From Berberis thunbergii (Eukaryota > Streptophyta > Magnoliopsida > Ranunculales > Berberidaceae): 64,000 nucleotides of DNA. The position numbers and the translations under genes are program-made. The notes below the pieces were generated by a model that worked only from the letters and a program-made list of their open reading frames with translations, was not told the DNA's origin and searched no databases. The DNA lies in assembly GCA_003290165.1 (NCBI GenBank), contig QNQO01001833.1, positions 62,001 to 126,000 on the forward strand, in the 5' to 3' direction. Positions within the stretch are counted from its first letter, which is position 1. Each line of letters begins with the position of its first letter. Positions 23,417-36,168 of this stretch are shown here, in pieces.

Positions 23417-24734
23417 CTGTGTATGATTGTATAGAAATCATTTTTTTAGATCAAATCATTCATTAAAAAAAATTGCAGTTCATAAATTTCAGTCATGAAA
23501 TCATGGTTAAAAAATTAACTTATATAAGTTTTGGAGTTTTGAAAAAAGAATAAAATAAGGTTAATATTGCTAATTTCAAAGGGATTTTTTTTCTAACTAA
23601 ACACGAAGATTTTTATTGAAGATAAGAAAATAAACAAGATACAAGAATTATTGAATCGAAAGAATTGAAAAATCATACTAACCAAAGAGAGTAAGATCTC
23701 CATAATGTGCAGACGAGGAAATCAGGCTGTCTTGGATACAAAGATAGAAGGGTTGATAAGTTTTTGTTTGTCTTAGATACAAAGATAGCCGAAGGTTGAG
23801 ATTGAAATTTGAAAATTTATCAAAGGTCAAGATTTGTACTCGTACAATGGCATGGTTATAAATACAATATACATAAAGGGTAAAGAAAAGGTACCAAAAA
23901 TAATTTATGAATATGTTTGGTTAACCATTTTTCTTGAGAAATGGATTGTTATGCAAATCTTTGTTATTTGGTTGTTTATTTATACACAGGAAATCGATTA
24001 TTCATAAAACTATTTTCTCACTATTTATGAAAATCCAAGTTTGAGAGGAGGCCTTGTAATCAAACCGATCATATTGACTTAGAATTTTCTAAAACCAAAA
24101 CGAACCTAAATTGAACCGATCAATTCGATTTTGATCGGTTTGGTCGATTTAATCGATTTAGAAGTTACATAGCCAAGTAACCGATATATATGTAACCAGT
24201 TTTTAGGAATGAATTGTCCTAATTTGAGATCCATAACCTGTTTCAAGCTAATTTTCGTTCACAGCATCGCAGTCCTAAAATATTACATTTATATTCTTGC
24301 ATAAAAACTCAAACATTAAATAGAGCCAGTAGGCCGGGCATCTCTAGGATGATGGATGGTATTGGGTTGGCCTGACACGTGTCTCGGTGTCTGGCTCTGT
24401 GGGCTGACTCTCTAGATTTTTGGTTCTAGTAATAGTGTAATACAAATTAAAATCATAGATTCTCTAAAGAAATAAACCAAACCATCTAATTATTGTAAAA
24501 TTTTATTGTAACATAACTAAGAAAAGCAAAATTAGATCTAACTTCATCTGCGAATTCTAGGCAATCAGGGCTATCAATTATTTTTTGTTAGGGTTTGAGC
24601 TCTTACATTTTTACCCCTTTTATAAATAATGTTTGTGGTTGTGTTTTTTTTTTTTTTAAAGATAAAAAGTGTAAAAGAGCCCAATCCTGACAAAAAAATG
24701 GGTGATAGACCTGGTTGCCTAGACTTACTTAACT

Positions 24735-25275
24735 TCATCTCATACAAAAGGTCAAACCAAGCAAAGTCATTCCCCCCACAACTTTCTTACTAGCCGGACA
24801 AGAAGAGATGTCATCCCACCAAGCCTTTACATGAGGGTGAGTGTCAACAAGTTGAGCCTCATGAGTCCTCATCAGATGCTAAAGGTACGGAAAGTGGTGC
24901 AAATTGGCAAGCGAGTAAAAATCACCAGCAAGGTATTTAGTCTTATTCAACTGGCTCTCATACACATCAAGCACTTTCCCGAGTTTTTCAGCATTGAATT
25001 GGATGATAATCTCATCCGGAGAACACTTGTAGTACATTGGAATGACTGCTCTTTGATAAAAGATGGGCGCAATTAGCGTGTTCAATTGTTGGGCCTCCAC
25101 TTCCAACCAAACATTCACCATTGCCGATTCCTTCACATTGCCTAGCCTTAGCAAATCTGTTCCAATTAAGTTGTGCTTTGAGGCTACACGCTCACGATTC
25201 TGCGAATAATTGGATAGAAATCATTTGTTCGAGATCAAATCATTCATAAAAAATAAAAAATAAAAAATAAAAAAT

Positions 25276-25312
<37 letters not shown>

Positions 25313-25826
25313 AAATAAAATAAAAATAAAAATCTAAAAGTGCAGCTCATAAATTTCTGTTATGAAGTCATGGTTTAAAAATTAACCTATATAAGCTTTG
25401 GAGTTTTGAAAAGAAAAATAAAATAAGGTTAATATTGATAATTTCATTTTTTTTTTTTTTACTAAACACGAAGATTGTTATTGAAAATAAGAAAGAAAAC
25501 AAAATACAAGGGCTATCGAATCACAATGAAAATCATACTAACCAAAGAGAGTAAGATCTCCATCCTCAAAAGTAGGTACTTGTCCAAAGGGCTGCGATGC
25601 ATATATCAAACAAATTCAAATGTTGGAAAAACAAAAACCTAAAAAAACTATCATGTGAGAAAATCGATTATGTACATTTTTTGGCGAGGAAATCAAGCTG
25701 TTTGTGTTCAAGAACAAACATATTAACAGGGACGAACTCAAAATCGATCTCCTTCTCATAGAGACATGCTAGCACATGCTATGTGCAGGTGGACATTGCC
25801 ATTCCATATATCTTAGCACTTGCCAT
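24735..25826 (-). pseudogene. Phi-class glutathione S-transferase pseudogene, copy C, all three exons traceable
   Basis: Exon 1 starts at ATG 25826 (MASAKIYGMAMSTCT, then a stop, then HVLACLYEKEIDFEFVPV). Exon 2 is 25591-25543, 49 bp as usual for this class, and reads PFGQVPTFEDGDLTLF. Exon 3 starts at 25199 and encodes ESAMVNVWLEVEAQQLNTLI, a helical domain, LANLHHFPYL and a stop, with WWDDISS still readable beyond. Stops in exons 1 and 3 and a lesion in ESRA make it non-functional. It is the most complete of the three and probably resembles the ancestral copy. A MITE sits 78 bp upstream of its start. Confidence 0.87.
25248..25332. repeat. (AAAAAAT)n low-complexity array
   Basis: About a dozen units of AAAAAAT or AAAAAT, inside intron 2 of GST copy C. 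Confidence 0.85.
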
Positions 25827-25904
25827 TGCCTTCTCTATTTTCTCTACGAACTCTACACTGTTAGAATCGACTTGTAATTGGAATTGTATGAAGGACATGG
25901 TTAT

Positions 25905-26001
25905 CGAAAATTCTAGGGGTCGAGGGAGGGAACGAGGGAAGGGGCGAGAGAAGCCACCCATCCACCTCGAGATGAGCGATATCGCGCATCTAGCAAAGCT
26001 C
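25905..26001. mobile_element. Mutator-type MITE, 97 bp
   Basis: A perfect 9-bp target duplication CATGGTTAT lies at 25896-25904 and 26002-26010. It starts CGAAAATTCTAGGGGTCGAG and ends TAGCAAAGCTC. The same two ends occur, in reverse orientation, on the element at 26599-26777. There is no coding. Confidence 0.87.
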
Positions 26002-26254
26002 CATGGTTATATATGCCTGTATTTATACTGGTTTCGATGACTACCTTTTAATACAAAGTGGTGATTTACCAAAAAAAAAATGTAATTTATCTGTACTGCA
26101 TTTTAACGCAAAGATTTGTAAAAGACTGAATTTATCCATCAGAGGTAATCCAAAAATGCCATTTGTATATCTTAAATTGAAGTAAAAAAAAAAAATTACT
26201 TTAAGGAATTTAATTAATGGTCTAAAGATTAGATTATATTCAATAATAGATATC

Positions 26255-26420
26255 TTCAATTTTTTACTAAATCATTTGATAATTTAGGCCTTATTAGAGA
26301 TTATTTTTTAGAAATGTTGTTAATGGCAAGTTCATATGAATGATCAGTTTAGCTTTTATTTGAACTAAAAATACGACTCTTAATTTTCTTCACATTTGCT
26401 TATAGCAAAAGTATTCATTC
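26255..26420. repeat. Dispersed low-copy repeat, copy 2 of 3 (partial)
   Basis: Matches 18650-18690 plus 19020-19170, and 37610-37790, around CATATGAATGATCAG and AACTAAAAATAC. It lacks the MITE found in copy 1. Confidence 0.65.
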
Positions 26421-26598
26421 ATACACAAATTTTTTACTGACAGGGCCATTAAAGTAAATGATTTTTATTTTATTTTTTACCAGAAGAACAATGGTGGGAT
26501 CTGAATAAAATTATAGGAATTTTAACTTGCTCCATGGACTGACCGGTCATTCAATGCAAAGAGAAAGTCAGGTACAGTGATAAAGATATGAGAAGTAA

Positions 26599-26777
26599 GA
26601 GCTTTGCTACAGAGCGAGGTAAAGGGGCGAGGGATGGGTGGTAATCAGTCATGTGCCTCGAGATGAGCACATCGGATTTGAGATGCGCAAAGACACCCAT
26701 CGCGAGGCAGATGAGTGGCTTTCACCCATCCCTCGCTCCCTTTCCCTCGACCCCTCCCTCGACCCCTAAAATTTTCC
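26599..26777. mobile_element. Mutator-type MITE, 179 bp
   Basis: A perfect 9-bp target duplication GAGAAGTAA lies at 26590-26598 and 26778-26786. The ends are GAGCTTTGCTACAGAGCGAG and, inverted, GGAAAATTTTAGGGGTCGAG. It is rich in CGAGGGATGGGTG-type blocks in both orientations. It interrupts the block duplicated from 20566. Confidence 0.88.
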
Positions 26778-27034
26778 GAGAAGTAATGTGGCTGTGACGG
26801 ATCGACGGTTTGATTTTTCTCTCGAAGATCGAATCAATTTTGTCAGTTTCAAAATATTCAGATCAAGTGAACATTAAGAAAATGAATTGAAGCAGAATTG
26901 ATCCACTAAAACCACAACAAAACTGAAATAAATTAAAATCAATATACTAAATTAAACATATTATTTTATATTTATATAAAATATATATTATTTATTATAT
27001 ATATTCGGTCGGTTTGTTTTTGTCGATTAAAATT

Positions 27035-27235
27035 ACATAAAAATTGAAAGTCAAATTGACCATATTAGTTTTAAATTTTCTAAACCAAACCGAATCTAAA
27101 TCGAACTGATCAATTCGATTTTGATTGATTTGGTCAATTTAATCGGTTTAGAAGTTACATAGCCGAGTAACTTATATATGTAACCTGTTTTTAGGAATGA
27201 AATGTCCTAATTTGAGATCCATAATCCATTTAGTG
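27035..27235. repeat. Partial fourth copy of the GST-array spacer
   Basis: AACCGATCATATT-like and CAATTCGATTTTGAT blocks followed by AGAAGTTACATAGCC match 22310-22460 and 24060-24250. No GST exon accompanies it. Confidence 0.7.
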
Positions 27236-30200
27236 CTGGAGTTAATCCTTATCCATGAAGCATGATACCCTACCTGAAAATATATAAAATGACATGAAAA
27301 TATATGTATTGAACCAACAATCCAAAATGAAACTGCTATCACGGTATACTAATTGTAAAACCTGATTTCATAGCATTTTAAATTAAGATATGTTAAAAAA
27401 AATAAAAAATGGCCAGTTGGGACTATGGCAAGTTGTGGTCAAGTAGTCACTCACAGTTAAATGTCCCTTTTTTTTTGTTTTCGACGTGGCACTCATGCAC
27501 CACCTGAGCCAAAAATTTTCCTCCAGATTATTATTATTTTTTAATTTTTTTTTTGTTCACCTAAAATAAGTAGTACACCAACTTGATATCACACCAACTT
27601 TGGATCTTTAAATGATAAAAACCTGCCACATTACTTCTATAAAGCCTCTCTCTTTCAATTGATTGGTTAGAAACTCAATGTATTAGTTTTGGTTAGCTTG
27701 GTATACTTATTAAATTTTACAACTGATCACTTTGGAGAAAAATTATTTTTTACTGAAAGATGGGAGAAAACCAAAAGAAGTGTGGCTCAAATAGATATGG
27801 TTTTCCACACCTTTGTAAATCTGAAACCTTTGCTAATTTTCTACACAACAATGATTGTTGGATTTCTTAAAATGCCTAATTTTTTTGTTCAATCCAGACT
27901 AAAACTTAATTTAGTAGAATGAGTTAGGAATGTGATCCAAAAAAACCATCCACATGTAAAGCTAAGTGGGCCTAGCTCACCTATTTTGATGTTTGAATCT
28001 ATGTTCATGGATCGGGCCCTTTTTAAACTCTATTAAACATCATTATGAAAAAATCGTACAATGGATACCGTAGACGAATTTTTTTTAATATAATTTCTTG
28101 AATACTAGTAAAATCGGTGCATAATTTTGTAACTAATTTAGATAATATTTTGTTAGCCAACTTAAAATTGTAAGCTTAATAACTCAAAATACTGAATATA
28201 CGGGTACATAAAATGCATCGATCCCTAGTGTTAGTTAAATTCAACTAATTGTATAGCTGTCTAGGCGCAAAAGAGTGGAAAAGTGCAATAAATCTACTAA
28301 AATATTGTGTATCAAGTTGACAATCTATGCGCAAAAGGTAACAAATTTATTGTTCAAGTTCTTTTTCAAGATATACAAGCGAAAAAGGTGTATGCATTTT
28401 AACAGAAAAAAGCCATTAATCCGGTAATCCCCTAAAGGTCTATTGCTCGTCAATGATCTCACCTTCAAAGGATGATAAACTAGTTGAATTGGTACAACTT
28501 ATGTTGATTTATATTTGGTCACGTCCCTTTAAAATTTCTTTGGGAAACCTGAGACATTTTTGGAAGCATGAAATCCAACGATTTTAAATTAGTGCCTCAT
28601 AAGTTTTTATTTATTTTTAAATTTCTACATACTCCAACGATTAGATGATGAAAAATTAAAATTTTCGTGTCATTCTTGCTTTGGTGAAAAGTTTACGTGT
28701 TTGAGCTGTTTGATAATGGGATCCGCACTACATGTCACCCCATAACCCCCTAAAAAATAGTTGTAGTCTGGGGGTCAAGTTTTATCAGGCAGATGCATTC
28801 TACATTTTATATAGGGTTAATTACACTTTTCCTCTTAAAATATATAAGCCAATTCAACTTTATCCTCAATTAATATTCATATTACATTTTTTTTTCTCAT
28901 ACTACCCGTTAACGTGTCTTGATTGTCAAACACCTCACGAGCCACCATTCTTCCTATTTTGCATGACGAAAGTGTCTTTCACGTGCTTATCACGCATGAA
29001 TGTAATAGCATGTTAATCCCAACCATCCATTACCTTAACTAGACATGTGGACAGCTAGGATTTACTCGTCGAAGAGACGGATAGTGGAGGGAAACTCTCC
29101 CAAATCCGTCAATAAAGTCGACCTCTAGCTCTTCTATCTCGCTTTCGATGATTGTTCGAACTTATGGGCAGGGGAGCTGATGCATCGAGAAAAGTTTCTC
29201 AGATTCAAGCTTCCAAGAAGGAATCGATGCAGAAAACACCACCTTTCGTGAGTCCCTGTCGCAGGATCCGATTTCACCTTCTGGTGGCAAGATTCGTCCC
29301 CCGGACCTTCGTGTTTTCTTTATGTACAAAAATGGAAATTGCAAAACGAGTCCACGAACAAACTTGAACCCTAATTTGGTTAATTAAGGTATTGATCTTC
29401 GCTCTGCTCTGTGTTGGTGTGATGGTATGGGAAGAGACTTGAAGCCACTCAACAAGTCCAAGGTTGGCACGCCACCCATGCGGCCATACCCACGCGCTGT
29501 CGCATGTTTCCTTGATAACATATCTACATTACCATTGGAGTGGTGTTTTATCGGGACAAAGTCAACTCAAAAGAATTAGAGATAAAAGATTGTTAAGAAC
29601 TTAAGATTGAAAGTTGGAAAATGTATTGAATTTTGAGAGTTGAGATTCATTTCCTATGATTGATATATTTGTAAATTTAAAATATGTAGAAGGGCAAAAA
29701 TAATGAAAAGCTTTTCAAAAAAGTTGATGGAATGTACATGTGGCGAAAAGAGAAAATATTGTGTTTTCTTTTTAGCAAAAAGAAAATTTATCATAACTAT
29801 CTGCATTATTGTCGGATTTTTGTAAACTTAGTATCGTTGAAATGCATTTTTAAAGATCTTTTCAGCAAAATCATTAATCAATACAAATGCTGAAATTTTT
29901 TTAAAAAAAATATATATATATTTTATAATTAAAAAACATATAACATACTTCACGTCTTTAATATTTTTCAAAACAATGAGACGGGTCGATCATATCAGTA
30001 AAATGAGTCGAGCATCATAATGCACATTTAAACAAAAACGCTAAACTTCATATTTTGGCGAATTCAAAAATTGGGGGAGAATTATTCTCGACGTCTAAAT
30101 TTTTGCCCCAACTTATTCAATTTTGACTGAGTATGACCTTAAAATTTATAATATATATTTTTACCTTAGAATAAACTTACACTTCAATACTTACTCAGAG

Positions 30201-30286
30201 CAAAAACGGGATAGTGGTGGTGTTCAGTACAAAATATTTAGCAAAAATAAAATTATGTGAAGTGCCAACAGTATGGGACATACTCT
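27236..30286. other. Intergenic DNA, no supported gene
   Basis: 27620-27940 is the second half of a block duplicated from 20720-21060. 28800-28920 has the look of a dispersed plant repeat (AGGGTTAATTACACTTTTCC). A 71-codon frame at 29152-29367 has no recognisable domain. The remainder is AT-rich without clear structure. Confidence 0.35.
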
Positions 30287-30299
30287 AGTATAAATACAA
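30287..30299 (+). promoter_or_regulatory. TATA-like box upstream of the T2 ribonuclease relic
   Basis: GTATAAATACAAG lies about 45 bases before the ATG at 30337, a typical plant TATA-to-start spacing with a very short leader. Confidence 0.4.
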
Positions 30300-30336
30300 G
30301 TCTCTCCTAAGTTGAAAAATGCACCCAGACACATCC

Positions 30337-30530
30337 ATGGCTTGTTCTTCTTTTGGACTTTGTTGTATCTTCTTTACACTTGTGATTGTTTCTTCTTTTA
30401 GTTTGGAAACCCTTGTTTAAGGGTATTATCCATACCAAAGAGAGTTCGATTATTTTGCATTAGCTCTTCAATGGCTGTACTTTCTCCAAGCCCACAACCC
30501 TCGGCAGGAACTTGACACACAACCCTCTTT
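30337..30530 (+). pseudogene. First-exon relic of a T2-family (S-like) ribonuclease
   Basis: ATG 30337 opens a hydrophobic signal-peptide-like stretch (MACSSFGLCCIFFTLVIVSS), then SFSLETLV and a TAA at 30418. The same frame continues GYYPYQREFDYFALALQW, which matches the region around the first conserved active-site segment of plant T2 ribonucleases (QREFDYFALSLQWPGTYC in the RNS2 type). The following residues do not match, and the histidine-containing segments are not found downstream. T2 ribonucleases are secreted or vacuolar RNA-degrading enzymes. The call rests on one motif plus a correctly placed signal peptide, so it is moderate. Confidence 0.5.
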
Positions 30531-31017
30531 TGTTGATTCTTTCTGGAAAAAAGATATGAAAAAACGGCGTTGAGCCTGATTAATGCGAGTTGCCCCGGGG
30601 AGACACGGGGGATAGGTTGCATGAGAGAATTGAGGATGGGAGGAAGACATTACCTATATTTGCTTATATGAAAAACTTGTTTTAGGTTGGTATGGTATGG
30701 TATTCAATGTTTGTTAGTATGGTACACTTCAGGTTGTTAGGTACTAAATGGTATTGAATGCTTGTGAATTCAAGTTGATGCTTGAAAGTGTTATGTGAGG
30801 TTGTTTAGTGATCGTTGTTAAACCATAATTTTTAGTGTTCAAACCAAGTTAAAGATAACTACACAAGTAGTTACATGTTCCACTATATATTGTTGTAAGA
30901 AGTATGAGATCTCACAGTATTCTCTCAATAAAAGTTATTGTATTTGGAGGGTGATTCCTCGAAGAAGTCAATTCCAGTATAGTTTCAACAATACTTAGGG
31001 TGTGTTTGGTTGCATGG

Positions 31018-31489
31018 TGTCAGGACTCAAGGTCAGAGGCCATCCTAATGGTCTCAAAACTCAAATGTCTAATGGTCTCAAAACTCAATGTTCCCTATTG
31101 AAAAGTGCCCAAATGCTTAGCATCTATATTATAGGGGGAAGGTTTGAGCTCTTGACTGTGAGGACGTGTTGCCTCCATTGCATAGTCGGGCCAGACTGTA
31201 CCGCTAGCATTTTTATTATTTTCTTTGCATTGCTTTTCAACTTCAAACTTGTATTTTCTTCGATCGATAGCATCGAACTAGTCTTGAGCAACGTCCTTCC
31301 GAACGTTCCTCCCCATTGTAACCTATTGAATGTGAATGAGAGCTTTTGCTGACTATTGTGCATTGTTATATTGTCTACAGATTGATATTGTGCATTCTCA
31401 AGTTAATATTTGTGCCCGTCAAAGTAACTACTCATAGGCTTACTAGTGGATTGGATAGCTAGTGCCGCACGGATTATTAGTCCGTGACA
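31018..31489 (+). repeat. Gypsy left LTR, 472 bp
   Basis: Bounded by CATGG on the left and the primer-binding site on the right. Confidence 0.95.
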
Positions 31490-31491
31490 GT

Positions 31492-31503
31492 TGGTATCAG
31501 AGC
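31492..31503 (+). promoter_or_regulatory. Primer-binding site (initiator methionine tRNA)
   Basis: TGGTATCAGAGC, two bases after the left LTR, complementary to the 3' end of plant initiator tRNA-Met; it primes minus-strand cDNA synthesis. Confidence 0.93.
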
Positions 31504-31516
31504 TAGAGCTTGTTGA

Positions 31517-34500
31517 ATGCAAACCAGGATGCAGGAAATAAATGAGCGACTTAGCGCTATGGAGGAACGACAGACCAGTCGAATGCATAGACTGGAAAGC
31601 AGAATGGACCAGTTGAACACTTTAGGAGAACAGATTAGTCGGTTGGATGGACTCTTTTCACTGGCAGACAGAGTGGATTCGCTAGCTGAGCATGTTGATA
31701 ACTTAGAGGGAAGAACAGTCGCAATGGAAGAGTCGCCTCACCCCACAGCTCAGGTGATGAGTGACTTCCAATTACAGTTGGAGGACTTATTTGCAAGGGT
31801 TGGCTTGCTCACTAAGGCCACAGGGACGACCGATCACCCTAGGATGAAAGTACCCGAACCAAAGTCATATGCTGGGGCACGAGATGGGAAGGAGTTAGAG
31901 AACTTCTTGTTTGATCTGGAGCAGTATTTTCGCGCGGTGAACCCTGAATCTGAAGAAGCCAAGATTACCAGGGCGACCATGTACTTAGCAGGTGATGCAA
32001 AGCTATGGTGGAGAACCAAATATGCAGATATGGAAGAAGGTCGCATCCTTATTAGAACTTGGGCAGACCTCAAGAAGGAACTCAGAAATCAATTCTTGTC
32101 TGAGAACACTGATTTCTTAGCAAGAAGGAAGCTCCACACCATCAAACAGACAGGCAATATTCGAGACTATGTCCGACAATTCTCAACTTGCTTGCTAGAT
32201 ATTCGAGACATGTCTGAGAAGGACAAAGTTTTCTGTTTCATGGAACAAGCTCATCCGCTTCTACAAGCAGAATTGCAAAGGCAGAAGGTGACAGATATTA
32301 CAAGTGCAATTGCGGCAGCAGAAAGGTTTGGTGATTATATGCCCATGACTGGATCCACTTCACTCAATCACTCCACAGCTAGAACTGGCAGTACCAATTC
32401 AAGCTCAGGATCGAATGCTCGCTCACCTCACCAAAATTGGGGAAACTCAAGTCAGAACCGAGGAAACTATAATTCCCGGCCGTCCAACCAGAATTGGAGT
32501 TCCAACAAAAATTGGAATGCCAGCTCCAGCAACTCGAATTATAACAACAAAGGAGGGCAAAACTACTCTGGGCAGTGGAGACCATCTGCCCCTGCCCCAT
32601 GCATTCTTTGCAATAGTAGAGATCACCCAACAGGCAAATGTCCATCCAAACCAGCTCTACACTCATTAATGTCCTTGCTTCAAGCAGAACCTTCTAACCA
32701 GACCGCATCGAGCTCGAACCCCACCAACAGTGAGACCTCCCAAATGGGAGCTCTACGCAAGCTCAATGCCGTCAAAGGAGAAATGTATGAGCATCCACAC
32801 AAGAAGGCTTTACAATACATCGACATCACTATCAATGGATTCCCTTCCCAAGCATTGTTGGATTCCGGAGCGACAGACAATTTTATTGCCCCAGATGAAG
32901 CTAGACGTGTGGGTCTGACCTTAGAAGGAGATGTGGGTAAGTTGAAAGCTGTCAACTCTGAGGCAATCTCTATCAATGGTATGGCTAGAGCTGTGCCACT
33001 ACAGGTTGGTCCATGGGAAGGAAGATCAAACTTCTTGGCCGTTCCACTTGATGATTTTAAGGTGATTCTTGGCCAAGAATTCTTCCGAGGAGCTGCAGCA
33101 GGACCATTACCTTTCATGGACTCCTTGGGGTTTTTCGGACCCAGACTACGCATTGTCCCAACCTCAATTCGACCAACAACTCATGATAGAATATTGACGG
33201 CGCTCCAAGTCAAGAGGGGCTTGGCCAAAGGAGAAGATACATACTTAGCTGTGGCGAAGCTAGAGATGGAAGATGATACTAGCAAAATCCCTGAGGAAAT
33301 TGCCCAAGTTATTGCTGATTTCAGCGAAGTGATGCCGAATGAATTGCCAAAGAATCTACCTCCCAGAAGGCTCATTGATCACGAAATTGAGTTAGTCCCT
33401 GGAGCCAAGCCACCTGCACGTAGTCCATATCGCATGAGCCCTCCAGAGCTGACTGAATTGAGAACACAACTAGATGGCTTGTTGGAGTCGGGATTCATTC
33501 GGCCCTCTAAAGCACCTTATGGAGCACCTGTTCTTTTTCAGCGGAAACATGATGGCAGTCTTCGCCTTTGTGTTGATTATAGAGCCTTGAACAAAGTCAC
33601 TATAAAGAACAAATACCCGCTGCCGCTCATTGCAGATTTATTCGACCAACTTGGATCCGCCAGATACTTCACAAAACTCGACTTGAGATCAGGTTACCAT
33701 CAGGTCCGCATTGCTGCTGGTGATGAACCCAAAACTGCTTGTTCTACTAGATATGGGTCTTATGAGTTCCTAGTAATGCCCTTCGGCTTGACCAATGCTC
33801 CAGCTACATTTTGCACCCTTATGAATGGCCTGTTTCGTCACCTTCTGGACAAGTCTGTAGTTGTCTATCTTGACGACATTGTAGTTTATAGTGGGACTAT
33901 AGAAGAACACCTACATCATTTGCGAGAAGTGTTCCAAATCCTTAGGGATAATCATCTCTTTGTCAAGAAGGAAAAGTGCTCATTCGGCCAGACCCAGATC
34001 AATTTCTTGGGTCATGTTATTGGGAATGGCAAGATTCGGATGGACATGGAGAAAGTTAAGGCAATCCATGATTGGAACTCTCCCAAGAACGTATCTCACC
34101 TACGTTCTTTCCTTGGACTTGCAAACTATTATCGTCGCTTCATAAGGGACTACTCTAAAAGAGCTGTTGCCCTAACAAATTTGTTGAAGCACGACCGAAC
34201 ATGGGAATGGGATAGGCAGTGTGAAGCTTCATTCCAAGACTTGAAATCGGCCGTGATGAAAGATCCAGTATTGGCCTTGCCAGACATCACTAAGCCCTTT
34301 GAAGTACAAACAGATGCATCTGATTATGCCTTAGGGGGAGTTTTACTTCAAGATGGTCACCCGGTAGCATATGAGAGTCGAAAGTTGAATGATACAGAGT
34401 CTCGTTACTCAGCTCAGGAAAAGGAATTACTAGCCATTGTACATTGTTTACGGGTGTGGAGACACTACCTCTTGGGATCTCAAGTTCTTGTTAAAACGGA

Positions 34501-36157
34501 TAATGCTGCGGCAAGCCATTTTCTTACTCAGAAGATGCTCACCTCCAAGCAATCTCGATGGCAGGAAAAATTAGCAGAATTTGACTTAGTATTGGAATAC
34601 AAGCCAGGGCGCACTAACAATGTAGCTGATGCACTCAGTAGAAGGGCGGACCTTGCAGTGCTAACCCATACCGGTCCGAGCCACACCATCTTGGAGAAGA
34701 TCAAAGTCGGTCTACAGACCGATCCACAAGCGAAGGCGATTACAGAGTTGATCAAGCAGGGCAAAACTCGACGGTTCTGGATAAAAGATGGAGCAATACT
34801 CACCACTGGTAATCGCCTCTATGTTCCGAGAGCTTCTGGTCTGAGGAAAGAACTTTTGAGAGAATGCCATGACACCCATTGGGCGGGACATCCAGGTTGG
34901 AGACGAACACTTGCATTGCTAGAGAGGGGGTACTATTGGCCGCAGATACAGGAAGATGTAATGGCCTATGTTCGAACCTGCCTTATTTGCCAGCAAGATA
35001 AGGTTGAAAGAGATCGACCAGTAGGCTTACTCGAGCCTCTGCCTGTTCCAACTCGCCCTTGGGAAAGTGTTTCTATGGACTTCATTACGGGGTTACCGAA
35101 AGTGGAGGATTTCAGAAGTATCCTTGTAGTTGTCGACCGATTCTCAAAATATGTGACATTTGTGCCAACCGGACTGACTTGCACAGCCGAAGATACGGCG
35201 CAATTGTTTCTCAAGCATGTCGTTAAGTATTGGGGACTGCCCGAAAACATTGTTAGCGACCGTGATGCTCGCTTCACAGGAAAGTTCTGGAAGGAGTTGT
35301 TCAAGCTCTTGGGATCCAAACTTAATATGTCAACAAGCCAACATCCCCAATCCGACGGACAGACTGAGCGCTTTAACTCTATGCTTGAAGAATATCTCCG
35401 CCATTTTGTAAGTGCAAACCAGAAAAATTGGGTGGGACTACTTGATGTTGCACAATTCTGTTTCAACTTACAAAAGAGCTCAGCTACTCACTCCAGCCCC
35501 TTTCAGTTAGTCACCGGTCAGCAACCATTGACACCACATACCGTGCTGACCGGATACCAAGGACCCAGCCCCAGAGCTCTTGAATTTGTCAAAGCCTGGC
35601 AGAAAAACATTGAAGTTGCTCGAGCCTATCTTGAGAAAGCCTCCCGTCACATGAAGAAATGGGCGGACAAGAAGCGACGAATCGATCCTTTTGAAGTCGG
35701 GGACTTGGTTTTGGTGAAGTTAGATATGTTCAACAAGTATAAACGGACGGCTAGAGCACACAACAATTTGTTTCGCAAGTATGAGGGACCGGTACAGATT
35801 ATTGAGAGAGTTGGCAAAGTCTCCTACCGCGTCAAGTTACCACATTGGCTCCGCTTCACCCATCCTGTCTTCCATGCAAGTAACTTGAAGTCCTACCATG
35901 CCGATGCCGCTGATCCCACAAGAAATGTCTCTACCCGAGCATTGCCTAAACATCCTACTAAGCCAGATCGAGAAGTGGAAGAAATCTTAGCTGACCGTCT
36001 CATCAACAACACAAGCCCGGATAGAGAGTATTTGGTCAAGTGGCAGGATGAACCTCCTTCAGAAATCAGTTGGGAGCCAGTCGAGCATCTACTGCCATAC
36101 CTCTCAAAGCTGGAAGAGTACTTGGAAAAGTTCGCTGCGAGGGCGTCAGCGAATTGA
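31517..36157 (+). CDS. Gypsy gag-pol polyprotein, 1546 residues, intact
   Basis: It starts 13 bases after the primer site. Order: coiled-coil N-terminus (about residues 1-85), gag capsid-like region (about 115-260, KLWWRTKY), zinc knuckle CX2CX4HX4C at about 361-374, aspartic protease [10 protein letters not shown] near 447, reverse transcriptase (about 650-850) with [11 protein letters not shown] near 782, RNase H with [10 protein letters not shown] near 931, integrase zinc motif ([11 protein letters not shown] to CLICQQDK, from about 1115), integrase core (SMDFITGLP, near 1185), and a chromodomain at about 1483-1540 ([11 protein letters not shown] to [10 protein letters not shown]). Catalytic residues look conserved. 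Gag and pol share one frame, so ratios must be set without frameshifting. The chromodomain in such elements can guide integration to marked chromatin. Confidence 0.96.
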   Translation: MQTRMQEINERLSAMEERQTSRMHRLESRMDQLNTLGEQISRLDGLFSLADRVDSLAEHVDNLEGRTVAMEESPHPTAQVMSDFQLQLEDLFARVGLLTKATGTTDHPRMKVPEPKSYAGARDGKELENFLFDLEQYFRAVNPESEEAKITRATMYLAGDAKLWWRTKYADMEEGRILIRTWADLKKELRNQFLSENTDFLARRKLHTIKQTGNIRDYVRQFSTCLLDIRDMSEKDKVFCFMEQAHPLLQAELQRQKVTDITSAIAAAERFGDYMPMTGSTSLNHSTARTGSTNSSSGSNARSPHQNWGNSSQNRGNYNSRPSNQNWSSNKNWNASSSNSNYNNKGGQNYSGQWRPSAPAPCILCNSRDHPTGKCPSKPALHSLMSLLQAEPSNQTASSSNPTNSETSQMGALRKLNAVKGEMYEHPHKKALQYIDITINGFPSQALLDSGATDNFIAPDEARRVGLTLEGDVGKLKAVNSEAISINGMARAVPLQVGPWEGRSNFLAVPLDDFKVILGQEFFRGAAAGPLPFMDSLGFFGPRLRIVPTSIRPTTHDRILTALQVKRGLAKGEDTYLAVAKLEMEDDTSKIPEEIAQVIADFSEVMPNELPKNLPPRRLIDHEIELVPGAKPPARSPYRMSPPELTELRTQLDGLLESGFIRPSKAPYGAPVLFQRKHDGSLRLCVDYRALNKVTIKNKYPLPLIADLFDQLGSARYFTKLDLRSGYHQVRIAAGDEPKTACSTRYGSYEFLVMPFGLTNAPATFCTLMNGLFRHLLDKSVVVYLDDIVVYSGTIEEHLHHLREVFQILRDNHLFVKKEKCSFGQTQINFLGHVIGNGKIRMDMEKVKAIHDWNSPKNVSHLRSFLGLANYYRRFIRDYSKRAVALTNLLKHDRTWEWDRQCEASFQDLKSAVMKDPVLALPDITKPFEVQTDASDYALGGVLLQDGHPVAYESRKLNDTESRYSAQEKELLAIVHCLRVWRHYLLGSQVLVKTDNAAASHFLTQKMLTSKQSRWQEKLAEFDLVLEYKPGRTNNVADALSRRADLAVLTHTGPSHTILEKIKVGLQTDPQAKAITELIKQGKTRRFWIKDGAILTTGNRLYVPRASGLRKELLRECHDTHWAGHPGWRRTLALLERGYYWPQIQEDVMAYVRTCLICQQDKVERDRPVGLLEPLPVPTRPWESVSMDFITGLPKVEDFRSILVVVDRFSKYVTFVPTGLTCTAEDTAQLFLKHVVKYWGLPENIVSDRDARFTGKFWKELFKLLGSKLNMSTSQHPQSDGQTERFNSMLEEYLRHFVSANQKNWVGLLDVAQFCFNLQKSSATHSSPFQLVTGQQPLTPHTVLTGYQGPSPRALEFVKAWQKNIEVARAYLEKASRHMKKWADKKRRIDPFEVGDLVLVKLDMFNKYKRTARAHNNLFRKYEGPVQIIERVGKVSYRVKLPHWLRFTHPVFHASNLKSYHADAADPTRNVSTRALPKHPTKPDREVEEILADRLINNTSPDREYLVKWQDEPPSEISWEPVEHLLPYLSKLEEYLEKFAARASAN

Positions 36158-36168
36158 GTGTGGGAGAG
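36158..36168 (+). promoter_or_regulatory. Gypsy polypurine tract
   Basis: GTGTGGGAGAG directly before the right LTR and directly after the stop codon; it primes plus-strand cDNA. Confidence 0.8.

Larger units (their letters stand above)
21230..25826. repeat. Tandem array of three GST-bearing units, about 1.78 kb period
   Basis: The block around CACCAAGCCTT and CATGAGGGYGA starts at about 21245, 23022 and 24818, giving spacings near 1776 and 1796. The spacer also repeats, for example TCAATTCGATTTTGATCGG at 22350 and 24119. A partial fourth spacer copy is at 27035-27235. Confidence 0.85.

Noticed and set aside
25246..25335. CRISPR-like short repeat array
   Set aside because: Simple AAAAAAT slippage repeat with no spacers in plant DNA.
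31018..31363. Paired frames repeated at 36169-36514
   Set aside because: They are the two LTRs of the gypsy element, not genes.
31517..36157. Integrated pararetrovirus
   Set aside because: The order protease, RT, RNase H, integrase, chromodomain, plus LTRs and a target duplication, is that of a gypsy retrotransposon; no movement protein is present.
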